Source of the DNA: Lachnospiraceae bacterium
Lineage (GTDB): Bacteria > Bacillota > Clostridia > Lachnospirales > Lachnospiraceae
Direction: 5' to 3'
DNA length: 64,000 bases
NCBI GenBank assembly: GCA_022510725.1
Contig: JAFLSW010000001.1
Coordinates: forward strand, 248,001-312,000
A program made the translations under genes and the position numbers. Below, in pieces: positions 9,583-18,942 of this stretch; positions within the stretch are counted from its first letter, which is position 1, and every line of letters starts with the position of its first letter. The notes under the pieces are model-generated. The model made no database searches, was not told the origin of the DNA, and saw only the letters and a list, made by a program, of their open reading frames with translations.

Positions 9583-10110
9583 TCATTGTATCTCTCCAAA
9601 GCGGGAAAAGGGATAATAACAAAATATGGCTTTTCCAAGAATCTGGTCTTCCCTGACACAGGTGGTGTACCAAAATCTGGAATCAAAGGAATTGTTTCGA
9701 TTATCCCCCATAACAAAATATCCGTTTCCGGGAACATTGAAGGGCCCATAGTAACCGGTAGGAACTTCCGGAGTAAAGGAGTCATCCAGAGGCTCTTCGG
9801 AATCGTTGATATAGACCTTGCCGTCTCTGATGGTCACGGTTTCACCCGGCAGGCCGATGATGCGCTTGATATAAAGAATGGATTCATCGTCAGGATATTT
9901 GAAAATGACAATGTCGTATCTATGGGGAATACCGGTCTTGTAGGCAATGCGGCTGCCGATGATGCGGTCTCCGGTCATAATGGTATTTTCCATGGACTCA
10001 GATGGAATCCTGGCATTGACGATCACAAAGGTATCTAACAGCCATACGATTCCTATCACGGCAACAAATATGCCCACATATTCCAAAATATCTTTTAACC
10101 GTAGCTTCAT
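9583..10110 (-). CDS. lepB: Signal peptidase I
   Basis: Membrane-anchored type I signal peptidase that removes signal peptides of exported proteins. One N-terminal membrane segment (residues about 11-31) is followed by the nucleophile box IPSESM (Ser39) and the general-base box YIKRIIGLPGE (Lys82). The GDNRNNSFDSR box D is near the C-terminus. 175 aa is normal for the short Gram-positive type. It has its own TATAAT promoter; the thiT riboswitch promoter starts just after its stop codon. Confidence 0.95.
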   Translation of the reverse strand: MKLRLKDILEYVGIFVAVIGIVWLLDTFVIVNARIPSESMENTIMTGDRIIGSRIAYKTGIPHRYDIVIFKYPDDESILYIKRIIGLPGETVTIRDGKVYINDSEEPLDDSFTPEVPTGYYGPFNVPGNGYFVMGDNRNNSFDSRFWYTTCVREDQILGKAIFCYYPFSRFGEIQ

Positions 10111-10145
10111 TCTTGTTTCTTCCTTGAGAATTTTGTGATATTCTC

Positions 10146-10174
10146 ATTATACAGGGCAAAATCAAGATGCACAA
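10146..10174 (-). promoter_or_regulatory. Sigma-A promoter of lepB
   Basis: Minus strand: TTGTGC (10169-10174), 17-bp spacer, perfect TATAAT (10146-10151), about 36 bp before the lepB ATG. Confidence 0.65.
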
Positions 10175-10201
10175 GAAAAAACAGGAAAGGAAACGAAAGC
10201 T

Positions 10202-11038
10202 ATGGGACAAAAGAGTCGGGAAAGAATGGGAGTGTTTAAAAGCATTTACATATTATCGCCTATTATCTACGATTTTTTGCTTTCTACCTTTTTGCTCATC
10301 CTTCTTAGAATGATGCTGATGGGGCTGGTAAACGGCGCTTTTGCGGGGCAAAAAGATTCTATTTTGTCCCATTCCGGAGAGATCGCGGTATATCTGGATG
10401 GGGCTGCCACCCTTTTTTGCGGTCTGTTTTTCTGTTGGCTTTATAGAAAAGAAAGGGAAAAAACGGGCGATGGAGCAAAGAAAGAGAGAATGAGGGTTTT
10501 GTTATCAGCATCCCTGCCTCTTGCCGGGGTATCCGCTTCTTTGGCTCTCTTTTTAAACCTGCTGTTTACCCGTATTGATCTGTCGGCCCTTTCTGATACC
10601 TATGAAAGTGTTTCCAATATTCAGTATTCGGTCCCCTTTGTTTTTGGCATGTTAAACTATGGGGTCATTAAACCCATAGAAGAGGAATTGGTATTCAGGG
10701 GACTGGTCTATGGCAGGATGCGCCGTTATTTTCCCGCAGTAGCTGCAATTCCCGTATCCGCCATGGTTTTTGGCGCATACCATGGAAATATGGTTCAACT
10801 GATCTATGGATTTTTAATGGGGTGCCTTCTTGCCTGGTCTTATGAACGATTTCAAACTTTAAAAGCATCGATTTTGGTACATGGCGCTGCCAATATAGCG
10901 GTTTATGCCGTCAGTACATTGGTTTCTTCCGACCATTTTCTTTATACTTTTGGCGGACTTGCTGCGACAGGTCTTATTACAGCTATCTTTGTTCTCTGTC
11001 TGAATTGGAAAAAAGTTTTGCCTCTATTGAAGCGGTAA
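10202..11038 (+). CDS. CPBP family intramembrane glutamic endopeptidase
   Basis: Multi-pass membrane protein of the CPBP/Abi family (type II CAAX protease-like). The three family motifs are present in the C-terminal half: IEEELVFRG (EExxxR), VFGAYHG (FxxxH) and LVHGAANIAVY (HxxxN). About seven or eight hydrophobic helices are visible. Family members process membrane substrates, or act in bacteriocin self-immunity or regulation; the substrate here is unknown and no bacteriocin gene is adjacent. Start ATG 10202 has GGAAAGGAAA upstream. It is divergent from lepB. Confidence 0.85.
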   Translation: MGQKSRERMGVFKSIYILSPIIYDFLLSTFLLILLRMMLMGLVNGAFAGQKDSILSHSGEIAVYLDGAATLFCGLFFCWLYRKEREKTGDGAKKERMRVLLSASLPLAGVSASLALFLNLLFTRIDLSALSDTYESVSNIQYSVPFVFGMLNYGVIKPIEEELVFRGLVYGRMRRYFPAVAAIPVSAMVFGAYHGNMVQLIYGFLMGCLLAWSYERFQTLKASILVHGAANIAVYAVSTLVSSDHFLYTFGGLAATGLITAIFVLCLNWKKVLPLLKR

Positions 11039-11145
11039 ATTGTAGTAAAAACTTTAAAATTGGCAGAAAATAGCTTATATATTCTGACAAAAATATATCA
11101 AAAATAAAAATGTCGAATTATCAGACAATTTATAAAAATTTTTTC

Positions 11146-11174
11146 TTTACAACCTCAAAGAATAGGTGTATAGT
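11146..11174 (+). promoter_or_regulatory. Sigma-A promoter of gltBD
   Basis: TTTACA (11146-11151), 17-bp spacer, TATAGT (11169-11174). The leader of about 65 nt contains CCTGTT and AACAGG inverted repeats that may form a weak hairpin before the AAAGGAG ribosome binding site. I recognise no known nitrogen-responsive RNA in it. Confidence 0.7.
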
Positions 11175-11243
11175 AACATCACGAGCGAACCTGTTATATT
11201 TCATAGGATATAGAATGAACAGGATCAGGAAAGGAGATCGATC

Positions 11244-14200
11244 ATGTTTGACGCAAGGTTAGACATGCCGAAGCCTCCCCTTTACCGGGAAGAATTCGAG
11301 CATGACAACTGCGGTATCGGCGCTTGTGTGAACATCAATGGCACCAAGAGCCGGGAAACAGTAGAAAACGCATTAAAGATTGTAGAAAATTTAGAGCACA
11401 GAGCCGGCAAAGACGCCGAGGGTAAGACTGGTGATGGAGTTGGAATCCTGACACAGGTTTCGCACAAGTTCTTCACTAAGGTCGCAAAAACCCTCGGCAT
11501 TTCTTTGGGAAAAGAACGGGAATACGGTGTAGGTATGTTTTTCTTCCCCCAGGATGAGCTCCAAAGAAATCAGGCCAAAAAGATGTTTGAGATCATCGTG
11601 GAGAAGGAAGGCCTTACTTTCCTTGGCTGGAGAGAGGTGCCTACGGTGCCTTCCGTGCTGGGGCATAAAGCGGTAGAATGTATGCCCTGCATCATGCAGG
11701 CATTCATTAAAAAGCCTAAAGATGTGGAAAAGGGTCTGGCATTTGACAGGAAGCTTTATATCGTAAGGCGTATTTTTGAGCAGTCCACAGATGTGACCTA
11801 TGTGGTTTCCTTAAGCAGCCGTACCATTGTATATAAGGGTATGTTTTTGGTAGATCAGCTGCGAACCTTCTTTTCGGACTTACAGGATCCGGACTATGAG
11901 TCCGCCATTGCCATTGTCCATTCCCGTTTCTCCACCAATACCAATCCCAGCTGGGAAAGAGCCCATCCCAACCGGTTTATCGTACATAACGGAGAGATCA
12001 ATACCATTCGGGGTAATGCAGATAAGATGCTTGCCAGAGAGGAAAATATGGAGTCTGTTCATTTAAAAGGAGAATTTTACAAGATCCTCCCTGTAATAAA
12101 CGCTTCCGGTTCCGACTCGGCAATGCTTGACAACACCCTGGAGTTCCTTGTTATGAGCGGCATGCCCCTGCCTTTGGCGGTGATGATCACCATTCCCGAG
12201 CCCTGGGCAAACAACCGCACCATGAATCAGGAGAAAAAGGATTTCTATCAATATTATGCCACCATGATGGAGCCTTGGGACGGACCTGCTTCCATTTTGT
12301 TCTCCGACGGAGATCTGATGGGCGCGGTTTTGGACCGCAATGGTTTAAGACCTTCCCGTTACTATATTACTGATGACGGACAGGTAATCTTGTCCTCCGA
12401 GGTAGGCGTGCTTCCCATCGATCCCACCAAGATCGTAAAGAAGGAACGGCTTCATCCCGGTAAGATGCTGCTTATTGATACTGTAAAGGGCGAGGTGATC
12501 GACGACGATCATCTGAAACAGTCCTATGCCTCCAAGCAGCCTTACGGACAGTGGCTGGATTCTAACTTGGTGAAATTATCTGAATTAAAGATCCCCAACA
12601 TCCGCGTGCCGGAATTTGACTATGAAGAAAGACAACGTATGCAGAAGGCATTCGGCTATACCTATGACGAACTGAAATTTGCCATCCTTCCTATGGCGAA
12701 AAACGGTTCCGAGGCCATTGCGGCTATGGGTGTGGATTCCCCGCTGCCGGTGTTGAGCAATACAAAACATCCGTTATTCAATTATTTTAAACAGTTATTT
12801 GCTCAGGTTACCAATCCTCCTATTGATGCCATCAGAGAAGAAGTGGTGACCTCTACAACCGTATATATCGGAACAGAGGGAAATATCCTGGAAGAGAATC
12901 CCGGGAACTGTGATGTGTTGGAGGTTCACAATCCGATCTTAACCAATACGGATATGTTAAAGATCAAAAATATGAAGGCGGAAGGCTTTAAGGTGGAAGT
13001 GGTTCCCATTACTTATTATAAAAATACCAGCCTGGAAAAAGCCATCGACCGTTTATTTGTGGAAGTAGACAGAATGTACAGGGATGGGGTCAATATCATG
13101 ATCCTTTCAGACAGAGGCGTGGATGAAAACCATGTTGCCATCCCTTCCCTGTTGGCGGTGTCCGCCCTGCAGCAGCATCTGGTCAACACCAAGAAACGCA
13201 CTTCTGTAGCCATTATCTTAGAGTCTGCGGAGCCCAGAGAGGTGCATCATTTCGCTACTTTGTTAGGTTACGGTGCCAGCGCCATCAATCCTTACCTGGC
13301 ACAGGAGTCCATTAAGGAACTGATCGATAACCGGATGTTGGATAAAGACTACTATGCGGCAGTGGAGGATTATAACAATGCAGTGCTTCACGGCATTGTA
13401 AAGATCGCATCCAAAATGGGTATTTCCACCATCCAGTCCTATCAGGGTTCCAAGATCTTTGAGGCAATCGGTCTGGACTATGAGCTGGTGAACAAGTACT
13501 TTAGCGGTACGGTATGCCGGGTAGGCGGTATTACCATCAAGGATATCGAAAAACAGGTGGATGAGCTTCATTCCCTTGCTTTTGATCCTTTGGGACTGGA
13601 AAATGACCTTACTTTAGACAGCCCCGGCCATCACAAGATGCGCAGCGGCGGCGACCAGCATTTGTACAATCCTCAGACCATTCATTTATTGCAGGAATCC
13701 ACCCGCAGAGGAGATTATGAGCTGTTTAAGCAGTATACTGCCTGTGTGGATGATGAAATGGCGATCAAGACCCTGCGGGGACTGATGGACTTTAATTACC
13801 CGAAAAAGGGTATTTCCATTGATGATGTGGAAAGCGTGGATTCCATTGTCAAGAGATTTAAGACGGGAGCCATGTCCTATGGTTCCATTTCCAAGGAGGC
13901 TCATGAATGTCTGGCTGTTGCCATGAACAATCTGGGCGGTAAATCCAATACCGGTGAAGGCGGCGAGGATCTGGAAAGACTTTCCATCGGACCGGATGGC
14001 TTAAACAAATGCTCTGCCATCAAGCAGGTAGCATCAGGCCGGTTTGGCGTGACCAGCAAGTATCTGACCAGCGCACAGGAGATTCAGATCAAAATGGCCC
14101 AGGGTGCAAAACCCGGCGAGGGCGGTCATCTTCCGGCAGGAAAGGTTTATCCCTGGATCGCCAAGACCCGTCATTCCACACCGGGTGTGGGATTGATCTC

Positions 14201-15797
14201 TCCGCCTCCTCATCACGATATTTATTCCATTGAGGATCTGGCGCAGCTGATCTATGACTTAAAGAATGCCAATAAAGATGCAAGGATATCCGTAAAACTG
14301 GTTTCCGAAGCCGGTGTGGGTACAGTCGCTGCCGGTGTTGCCAAGGCAGGAGCCCAGGTCATCCTGGTATCCGGCTATGACGGCGGTACAGGTGCGGCAC
14401 CCCGAAGCTCCATCCACAATGCGGGACTTCCCTGGGAGCTGGGACTGGCGGAGACCCATCAGACGCTGATCATGAACGGTCTTAGAAATAAAGTCCGCAT
14501 CGAGACAGACGGCAAGCTGATGAGCGGTAAAGATGTGGTCATTGCAGCCTTGTTAGGTGCGGAAGAATACGGCTTTGCAACGGCTCCCCTGGTCACCATG
14601 GGCTGCGTTATGATGCGTGTCTGCAACTTAGATACCTGCCCTGTGGGCGTTGCTACCCAGAATCCGGAGCTTCGTAAGAGATTTAAGGGTAAACCGGAAT
14701 ATGTGGAAAACTTTATGCGCTTCATCGCACAGGAAATGCGGGAATACATGGCGAAGCTGGGTGTCAAGACCATCGACGAGCTGGTAGGCCATACAGAGTT
14801 GTTAAAGGTACGGGAGGATCTGGATGACCGTTATGCAAAGATCGATCTGTCCAATATTTTAAACAACCCTTATGTGGGACAGAAGGAAAAGGTTGTCTTT
14901 GATCCCAAACAGGTTTATGACTTTAAGCTGGAAAAGACTGTGGATGAGAAAATCTTATTAAAACAGCTGGCGAAGGCCATTGAAACGGGAGCAAAGAGAA
15001 GCATTGAGGTAGATGTGTCCAATACGGACAGAGCCTTCGGCACCATCCTGGGTGCGGAGATCACCAAGAAATTCTACAACACCCTGCCGGAGGATACCTA
15101 CCGTGTACTGTGTAACGGTGCAGGGGGACAGAGCTTTGGCGCATTTATCCCTCAGGGCCTTACTTTAGAGCTGATAGGCGATTCCAACGACTACTTCGGC
15201 AAAGGCTTATCCGGCGGTAAGCTGATCGTTTATCCGCCCAAAGGCAGCAAGTTCAAACAGGATGAAAACATTATCATCGGCAATGTGGCACTTTACGGCG
15301 CCACCAGCGGAAAAGCCTTTATCAGCGGTGTTGCCGGTGAGCGTTTCTGCGTCAGAAACTCCGGTGCCATTGCGGTGGTGGAAGGCTGTGGCGATCACGG
15401 CTGCGAATATATGACCGGCGGTCGCGCAGTGATCTTAGGCAATGTGGGCAAAAACTTTGCAGCCGGCATGAGCGGCGGTATTGCTTATGTACTGGATGAG
15501 GACAACAGCCTGTATACAAAAGTCAATAAAGAAATGGTTTCTTCCTATGAGATCACATCCAAATACGATGTGCTGGAATTAAAAGATCTGATAAGCGAAC
15601 ATGTATCTTATACCAATTCCGAAAAGGGCAAGCTGATCCTGGAACATTTTGGCGAGTATCTGCCTAAGTTTAAAAAGATCATCCCTCATGACTATGAGAC
15701 CATGTTAAAAGCCATCGTACAGATGGAAGAAAAAGGTATGAGTGCGGAACAGGCACAGATCGAGGCATTTTATGCCAACAAGAACAAGGAAGAGTAG
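11244..15797 (+). CDS. gltB: Glutamate synthase large (alpha) subunit
   Basis: Makes two glutamate from glutamine and 2-oxoglutarate. Domains in order: class II glutamine amidotransferase with nucleophile Cys23 in HDNCGIGAC, preceded by a 22-residue propeptide that is normally cleaved; a central domain; the FMN-binding TIM-barrel synthase domain (SYGSISKEAHE, GAKPGEGGHLP); and the 3Fe-4S cysteines in CVMMRVCNLDTCP. A C-terminal GXGXG beta-helix (GAGGQSFGAF) ends it. 1517 aa is full length. gltD follows after 11 bp. Together they are the ammonia assimilation GOGAT; the partner glutamine synthetase is not in the window. Confidence 0.97.
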   Translation: MFDARLDMPKPPLYREEFEHDNCGIGACVNINGTKSRETVENALKIVENLEHRAGKDAEGKTGDGVGILTQVSHKFFTKVAKTLGISLGKEREYGVGMFFFPQDELQRNQAKKMFEIIVEKEGLTFLGWREVPTVPSVLGHKAVECMPCIMQAFIKKPKDVEKGLAFDRKLYIVRRIFEQSTDVTYVVSLSSRTIVYKGMFLVDQLRTFFSDLQDPDYESAIAIVHSRFSTNTNPSWERAHPNRFIVHNGEINTIRGNADKMLAREENMESVHLKGEFYKILPVINASGSDSAMLDNTLEFLVMSGMPLPLAVMITIPEPWANNRTMNQEKKDFYQYYATMMEPWDGPASILFSDGDLMGAVLDRNGLRPSRYYITDDGQVILSSEVGVLPIDPTKIVKKERLHPGKMLLIDTVKGEVIDDDHLKQSYASKQPYGQWLDSNLVKLSELKIPNIRVPEFDYEERQRMQKAFGYTYDELKFAILPMAKNGSEAIAAMGVDSPLPVLSNTKHPLFNYFKQLFAQVTNPPIDAIREEVVTSTTVYIGTEGNILEENPGNCDVLEVHNPILTNTDMLKIKNMKAEGFKVEVVPITYYKNTSLEKAIDRLFVEVDRMYRDGVNIMILSDRGVDENHVAIPSLLAVSALQQHLVNTKKRTSVAIILESAEPREVHHFATLLGYGASAINPYLAQESIKELIDNRMLDKDYYAAVEDYNNAVLHGIVKIASKMGISTIQSYQGSKIFEAIGLDYELVNKYFSGTVCRVGGITIKDIEKQVDELHSLAFDPLGLENDLTLDSPGHHKMRSGGDQHLYNPQTIHLLQESTRRGDYELFKQYTACVDDEMAIKTLRGLMDFNYPKKGISIDDVESVDSIVKRFKTGAMSYGSISKEAHECLAVAMNNLGGKSNTGEGGEDLERLSIGPDGLNKCSAIKQVASGRFGVTSKYLTSAQEIQIKMAQGAKPGEGGHLPAGKVYPWIAKTRHSTPGVGLISPPPHHDIYSIEDLAQLIYDLKNANKDARISVKLVSEAGVGTVAAGVAKAGAQVILVSGYDGGTGAAPRSSIHNAGLPWELGLAETHQTLIMNGLRNKVRIETDGKLMSGKDVVIAALLGAEEYGFATAPLVTMGCVMMRVCNLDTCPVGVATQNPELRKRFKGKPEYVENFMRFIAQEMREYMAKLGVKTIDELVGHTELLKVREDLDDRYAKIDLSNILNNPYVGQKEKVVFDPKQVYDFKLEKTVDEKILLKQLAKAIETGAKRSIEVDVSNTDRAFGTILGAEITKKFYNTLPEDTYRVLCNGAGGQSFGAFIPQGLTLELIGDSNDYFGKGLSGGKLIVYPPKGSKFKQDENIIIGNVALYGATSGKAFISGVAGERFCVRNSGAIAVVEGCGDHGCEYMTGGRAVILGNVGKNFAAGMSGGIAYVLDEDNSLYTKVNKEMVSSYEITSKYDVLELKDLISEHVSYTNSEKGKLILEHFGEYLPKFKKIIPHDYETMLKAIVQMEEKGMSAEQAQIEAFYANKNKEE

Positions 15798-15808
15798 GAG
15801 GTGCAGTC

Positions 15809-17302
15809 ATGGGAAAACCAACAGGATTTATGGATTATGAGCGCAAGGTAAGCGGCTCGGAATCTCCAAAAAGCAGGATCAAGCATTTTAATGAATTTCA
15901 TACCTATCTTTCCGAGGAAAAGCAGAAAGAGCAGGGCGCACGCTGTATGGAATGCGGCGTTCCCTTCTGCCAGGCAGGAGCTACCCTTTGCGGTATGACC
16001 TCAGGCTGTCCTCTGCACAATCTGGTGCCGGAGTGGAACGATCTGGTATATACAGGCAACTGGAATCAGGCATATAACCGTCTGAAAAAGACCAATAACT
16101 TCCCGGAATTTACATCCAGAGTGTGTCCCGCCCTTTGTGAGGCGGCATGTACCTGCGGTTTAAACGGGGATCCGGTTGCCACCAAGGAAAACGAACATGC
16201 CATTATCGAAAAGGCATATGAAGAAGGCTATGCCAAGGCAAAACCGCCTAAAGTCAGAACAGGAAAGAAAGTGGCGGTCATCGGAAGCGGTCCTTCCGGC
16301 CTTGCCTGTGCAGACCAGTTAAACAAAAGAGGACATTCTGTTACCGTATTTGAAAGAAGTGACAGGGTAGGCGGACTGTTGATGTACGGCATTCCCAATA
16401 TGAAGTTAGAAAAACATATCATTGACCGGAAGATACGAATCATGGAAGAGGAAGGAGTAACCTTCCAGACCGAGGCCAATATCGGAAAGGATGTAAAAGC
16501 GGCAAAGATATTAAAGGACTTTGACAGAGTGGTACTTTGCTGCGGTGCTTCCAATCCCAGAGATATTCAAGCTCCCGGCAGGGATGCAAAGGGCATCTAC
16601 TTTGCAGTAGACTTTTTGACAGCCAATACCAAATCTCTGCTAAATTCTAAGTTTGAAGATAAGCAGTATGTGGATGTGAAGAACAAAAATGTCATTATCA
16701 TCGGCGGCGGCGACACAGGCAACGACTGTGTGGGAACCTGTGTGAGACACGGAGCAAAGACCGTGACCCAGTTAGAAATGATGCCAAAAGCCCCCGATGA
16801 GAGGGCGGAGGATAATCCCTGGCCTCAGTGGCCCAAGATCTGCAAGACAGATTACGGCCAGGAGGAGGCCATTGCGGTATATGGCCATGATCCCAGGATC
16901 TATGAGACCACCGTTAAGGAGTTTGTAAAAGATAAAAGCGGTAACTTAAAAGGAGTAAAGACCGTACAGCTTGCATGGGTCAAGGATGAAAAGACAGGCC
17001 GCATGAACATGCAGGAGGTTGCAGGCAGTGAGCAGGTGCTGGATGCAGAGATCGTGTTGATCGCAGCAGGATTTTTGGGCAGCCAGAAATATGTGACCGA
17101 TGCCTTTGGGGTGGAAGTCAATGCCCGCACCAATGTAAATACGGCGGAGGGCGGCTATGCTACCAATGTGGAGAATGTCTTTACGGCAGGAGATATGCAC
17201 AGAGGACAGTCCCTGGTAGTATGGGCTATCAGAGAAGGCAGGGAAGCGGCAAAGGCCGTAGACGAAAGCCTGATGGGCTACTCCAACCTAAATACCCAGT
17301 AA
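15809..17302 (+). CDS. gltD: Glutamate synthase small (beta) subunit
   Basis: FAD-dependent NAD(P)H oxidoreductase that feeds electrons to GltB. N-terminal cysteine clusters for two 4Fe-4S centres (RCMECGVPFC, CGMTSGCPLH, CPALCEAACTCG) occupy residues about 46-118. They are followed by the FAD motif VAVIGSGPSGLACA and an NADPH motif IIIGGGDTGNDC. The final FTAGDMHRGQSLVVWAI segment is typical. Length 497 aa is normal. Start has AGGAGGTGCAGTC upstream; it is translated from the gltB transcript. Confidence 0.97.
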   Translation: MGKPTGFMDYERKVSGSESPKSRIKHFNEFHTYLSEEKQKEQGARCMECGVPFCQAGATLCGMTSGCPLHNLVPEWNDLVYTGNWNQAYNRLKKTNNFPEFTSRVCPALCEAACTCGLNGDPVATKENEHAIIEKAYEEGYAKAKPPKVRTGKKVAVIGSGPSGLACADQLNKRGHSVTVFERSDRVGGLLMYGIPNMKLEKHIIDRKIRIMEEEGVTFQTEANIGKDVKAAKILKDFDRVVLCCGASNPRDIQAPGRDAKGIYFAVDFLTANTKSLLNSKFEDKQYVDVKNKNVIIIGGGDTGNDCVGTCVRHGAKTVTQLEMMPKAPDERAEDNPWPQWPKICKTDYGQEEAIAVYGHDPRIYETTVKEFVKDKSGNLKGVKTVQLAWVKDEKTGRMNMQEVAGSEQVLDAEIVLIAAGFLGSQKYVTDAFGVEVNARTNVNTAEGGYATNVENVFTAGDMHRGQSLVVWAIREGREAAKAVDESLMGYSNLNTQ

Positions 17303-17363
17303 ATATATCACCTTTTGTACTTCAAAGCGGCAAAGCGGCAAAATATTGTATGTTAAAAAGTAC

Positions 17364-17391
17364 TTTACTTTTTTGGATTTATCAGTATAAT
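17364..17391 (+). promoter_or_regulatory. Probable sigma-A promoter of the HPr-like gene
   Basis: TTTACT (17364-17369), 16-bp spacer, perfect TATAAT (17386-17391). The start codon is about 97 bp downstream, leaving a long leader. Confidence 0.6.
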
Positions 17392-17399
17392 TGCATTGG

Positions 17400-17453
17400 A
17401 TAAAGGAAATGATTACCTTTATGTAATTTATGCCATATTTTAGTATGTGGCAT
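17400..17453 (+). other. Two hairpins in the 5' leader of the HPr-like gene
   Basis: ATAAAGG (17400-17406) pairs with CCTTTAT (17416-17422). ATGCCATA pairs with TATGTGGCAT across 17430-17453 with a two-base bulge. Neither is followed by a U-tract, so these are not terminators. They do not match a riboswitch I know. Confidence 0.4.
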
Positions 17454-17487
17454 ATGAGGAGTATTATTATGAAAGGTGGTTTGTATC

Positions 17488-17715
17488 ATGACAATGCGAA
17501 AAGTGATGCTTGGACCTGATGCAGCAAGGGAACTGGTTCAGATCGCAACAAGATGTGATTTTGACATCGACATTTCCTATAACCGTTATACGGTAGATGC
17601 GAAATCGATTTTGGGCGTACTTGCTTTGGATTTCTCACAGATCATGACCATTTCCTATAACGGCATCAGCGAAGATCTGGAGCAGTTTTTATCCAGATTT
17701 GCCATGGCTTGCTAA
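17488..17715 (+). CDS. HPr-like protein lacking the phosphorylated histidine
   Basis: A 75-aa protein with the HPr fold pattern: the second half, SYNRYTVDAKSILGVLALDFSQ, matches the HPr segment around the regulatory serine. The place where HPr has its HARPA phosphohistidine loop reads LGPDAARELVQIA, with no histidine, so it cannot accept phosphate from enzyme I in the usual way. Such HPr-like proteins are common in Lachnospiraceae and are uncharacterised. The ATG at 17488 follows AAAGGTGG; an in-frame GTG at 17476 lies inside that site. A single-gene transcript with its own promoter and a strong terminator. Confidence 0.75.
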   Translation: MTMRKVMLGPDAARELVQIATRCDFDIDISYNRYTVDAKSILGVLALDFSQIMTISYNGISEDLEQFLSRFAMAC

Positions 17716-17732
17716 ATCGACACAAAAGAGAC

Positions 17733-17771
17733 AGGAGCTGTCATACCAAGTGGTGTGGCAGCTTCTTTTTT
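17733..17771 (+). terminator. Intrinsic terminator after the HPr-like gene
   Basis: A 15-bp stem (17733-17747 with 17752-17766, a few G-U pairs), AAGT loop, and a run of six T to 17771. Confidence 0.9.
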
Positions 17772-17852
17772 GTGCATATGTTCGTCTGATTATGGAAAAA
17801 TCCCCGGGATTGGTGTAAAATCTCACTATAATCATAAGATTTTAGGAGCAAA

Positions 17853-18353
17853 ATGGCAAATTTTATGGAATACCACATACGGGAAATGCGAAAAGAAGAA
17901 TATAATCTGTTGGAGGACTTTCTCTATGAAGCCATTTATATTCCTGATTGGTATCATGAGGAAGTACCAAGAGATATTATTTATACCAACCCCAAGCTGT
18001 ATGCTGCCATTGAGGGTTTTGGGACCCATCCCCACGATCACTGTCTGGTAGCGGAGGCAGATGAAAAAGTGGTGGGCGCAGTATGGGTAGGCATTGCGGA
18101 TGAATACGGACATATGGATGATGAAACACCCTCTTTCTCCATTTCTCTTTATAAAGAGTATCGGAATAAGGGAATTGGCACGGCATTAATGAAAGAAATG
18201 TTAAAGCTGTTAAAGGAAAAAGGCTATGCTAAGGTTTCTTTGGGAGTGAATAAAGAAAATTATGCCCTTCGCATGTATCAAAAGCTGGGCTTTGAAATTG
18301 TAGGCGACGGAGCCGATGAAACGGAGTGGCTGATGGTAAAGTATTTAGATTAA
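17853..18353 (+). CDS. GNAT family N-acetyltransferase
   Basis: A 166-aa acetyl-CoA-dependent acyltransferase. The acetyl-CoA loop is visible as EYRNKGIGTALMKEML (Q/RxxGxG/A type, residues about 107-122). It is followed by the GVNKENYALRMYQKLGFEIVG strand-helix typical of small-molecule or peptide acetylating GNATs. The acceptor is unknown. ATG has AGGAG seven bases upstream. It lies 14 bp before the YbaK-type gene and is probably cotranscribed with it. Confidence 0.85.
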   Translation: MANFMEYHIREMRKEEYNLLEDFLYEAIYIPDWYHEEVPRDIIYTNPKLYAAIEGFGTHPHDHCLVAEADEKVVGAVWVGIADEYGHMDDETPSFSISLYKEYRNKGIGTALMKEMLKLLKEKGYAKVSLGVNKENYALRMYQKLGFEIVGDGADETEWLMVKYLD

Positions 18354-18367
18354 GAAGGAGTAAAACC

Positions 18368-18862
18368 ATGTACGGGAAACAGGAAATTTATGAGTTGTTG
18401 GAAAACAAAGGCATTGCCTATGAAAAATTAGAGCATGATGCAGTTTACACCATGGAAGATATGGACAAAGCAGGGATCACGGCAAAGGGAACGGTCTGTA
18501 AAAATCTGTTTTTGCGGGACGCCAAAGGCAAAAATCATTATTTAGTTACGGTGCCGGAGGAAAAGCAAGTGGATCTAAAAGTCCTTGCGCCTCAGATTGG
18601 CAGCACCAGATTCAGCTTTGGGTCGGCAGAAAGGCTGATGAAATATCTGGGCGTAGAGCAGGGCTGTGTATCTCCTCTTGGAGTTTTCAATGATGAAAGC
18701 CGGAATGTGACGGTGGTATTTGATGAGGATCTGCAGGGTAATCCCTCTGTGGGGGTTCATCCCAATGATAATACTGCCACCTTGTGGCTTGCCTTTTCCG
18801 ATCTGAAAAGACTCATTGAAGAACATGGAAACAGAGTTATTTTGACCAAGTTTGAAGCTTAA
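18368..18862 (+). CDS. YbaK/ProX-type aminoacyl-tRNA deacylase
   Basis: A 164-aa stand-alone relative of the prolyl-tRNA synthetase editing (INS) domain. It is likely to hydrolyse mischarged tRNA, for example Ala-tRNA(Pro). Visible family features: GTVCKNLFLRDAKG containing the conserved lysine near residue 49, the LGVEQGCVSPLGVFND loop, and VHPNDNTATLWL near residue 138, as in PrdX/ProX proteins. Specificity cannot be read from sequence. Start ATG 18368 follows AAGAAGGAG; an in-frame upstream extension to 18326 would run into the acetyltransferase gene and lacks a site. Confidence 0.85.
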   Translation: MYGKQEIYELLENKGIAYEKLEHDAVYTMEDMDKAGITAKGTVCKNLFLRDAKGKNHYLVTVPEEKQVDLKVLAPQIGSTRFSFGSAERLMKYLGVEQGCVSPLGVFNDESRNVTVVFDEDLQGNPSVGVHPNDNTATLWLAFSDLKRLIEEHGNRVILTKFEA

Positions 18863-18942
18863 AAATGCAGGGGTAGTATGATACTTAATATTTATGTGAT
18901 ATACTGTATGTATAGGTCGATTTTTTGAAAGGAGCCTGTTTC

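Noticed and set aside
9478..10038. 186-codon plus-strand frame opposite lepB
   Set aside because: It begins within the riboswitch and is antisense to a clear signal peptidase; no ribosome binding site.
11175..11243. Glutamine riboswitch before gltB
   Set aside because: The leader is too short and the conserved motifs are absent.
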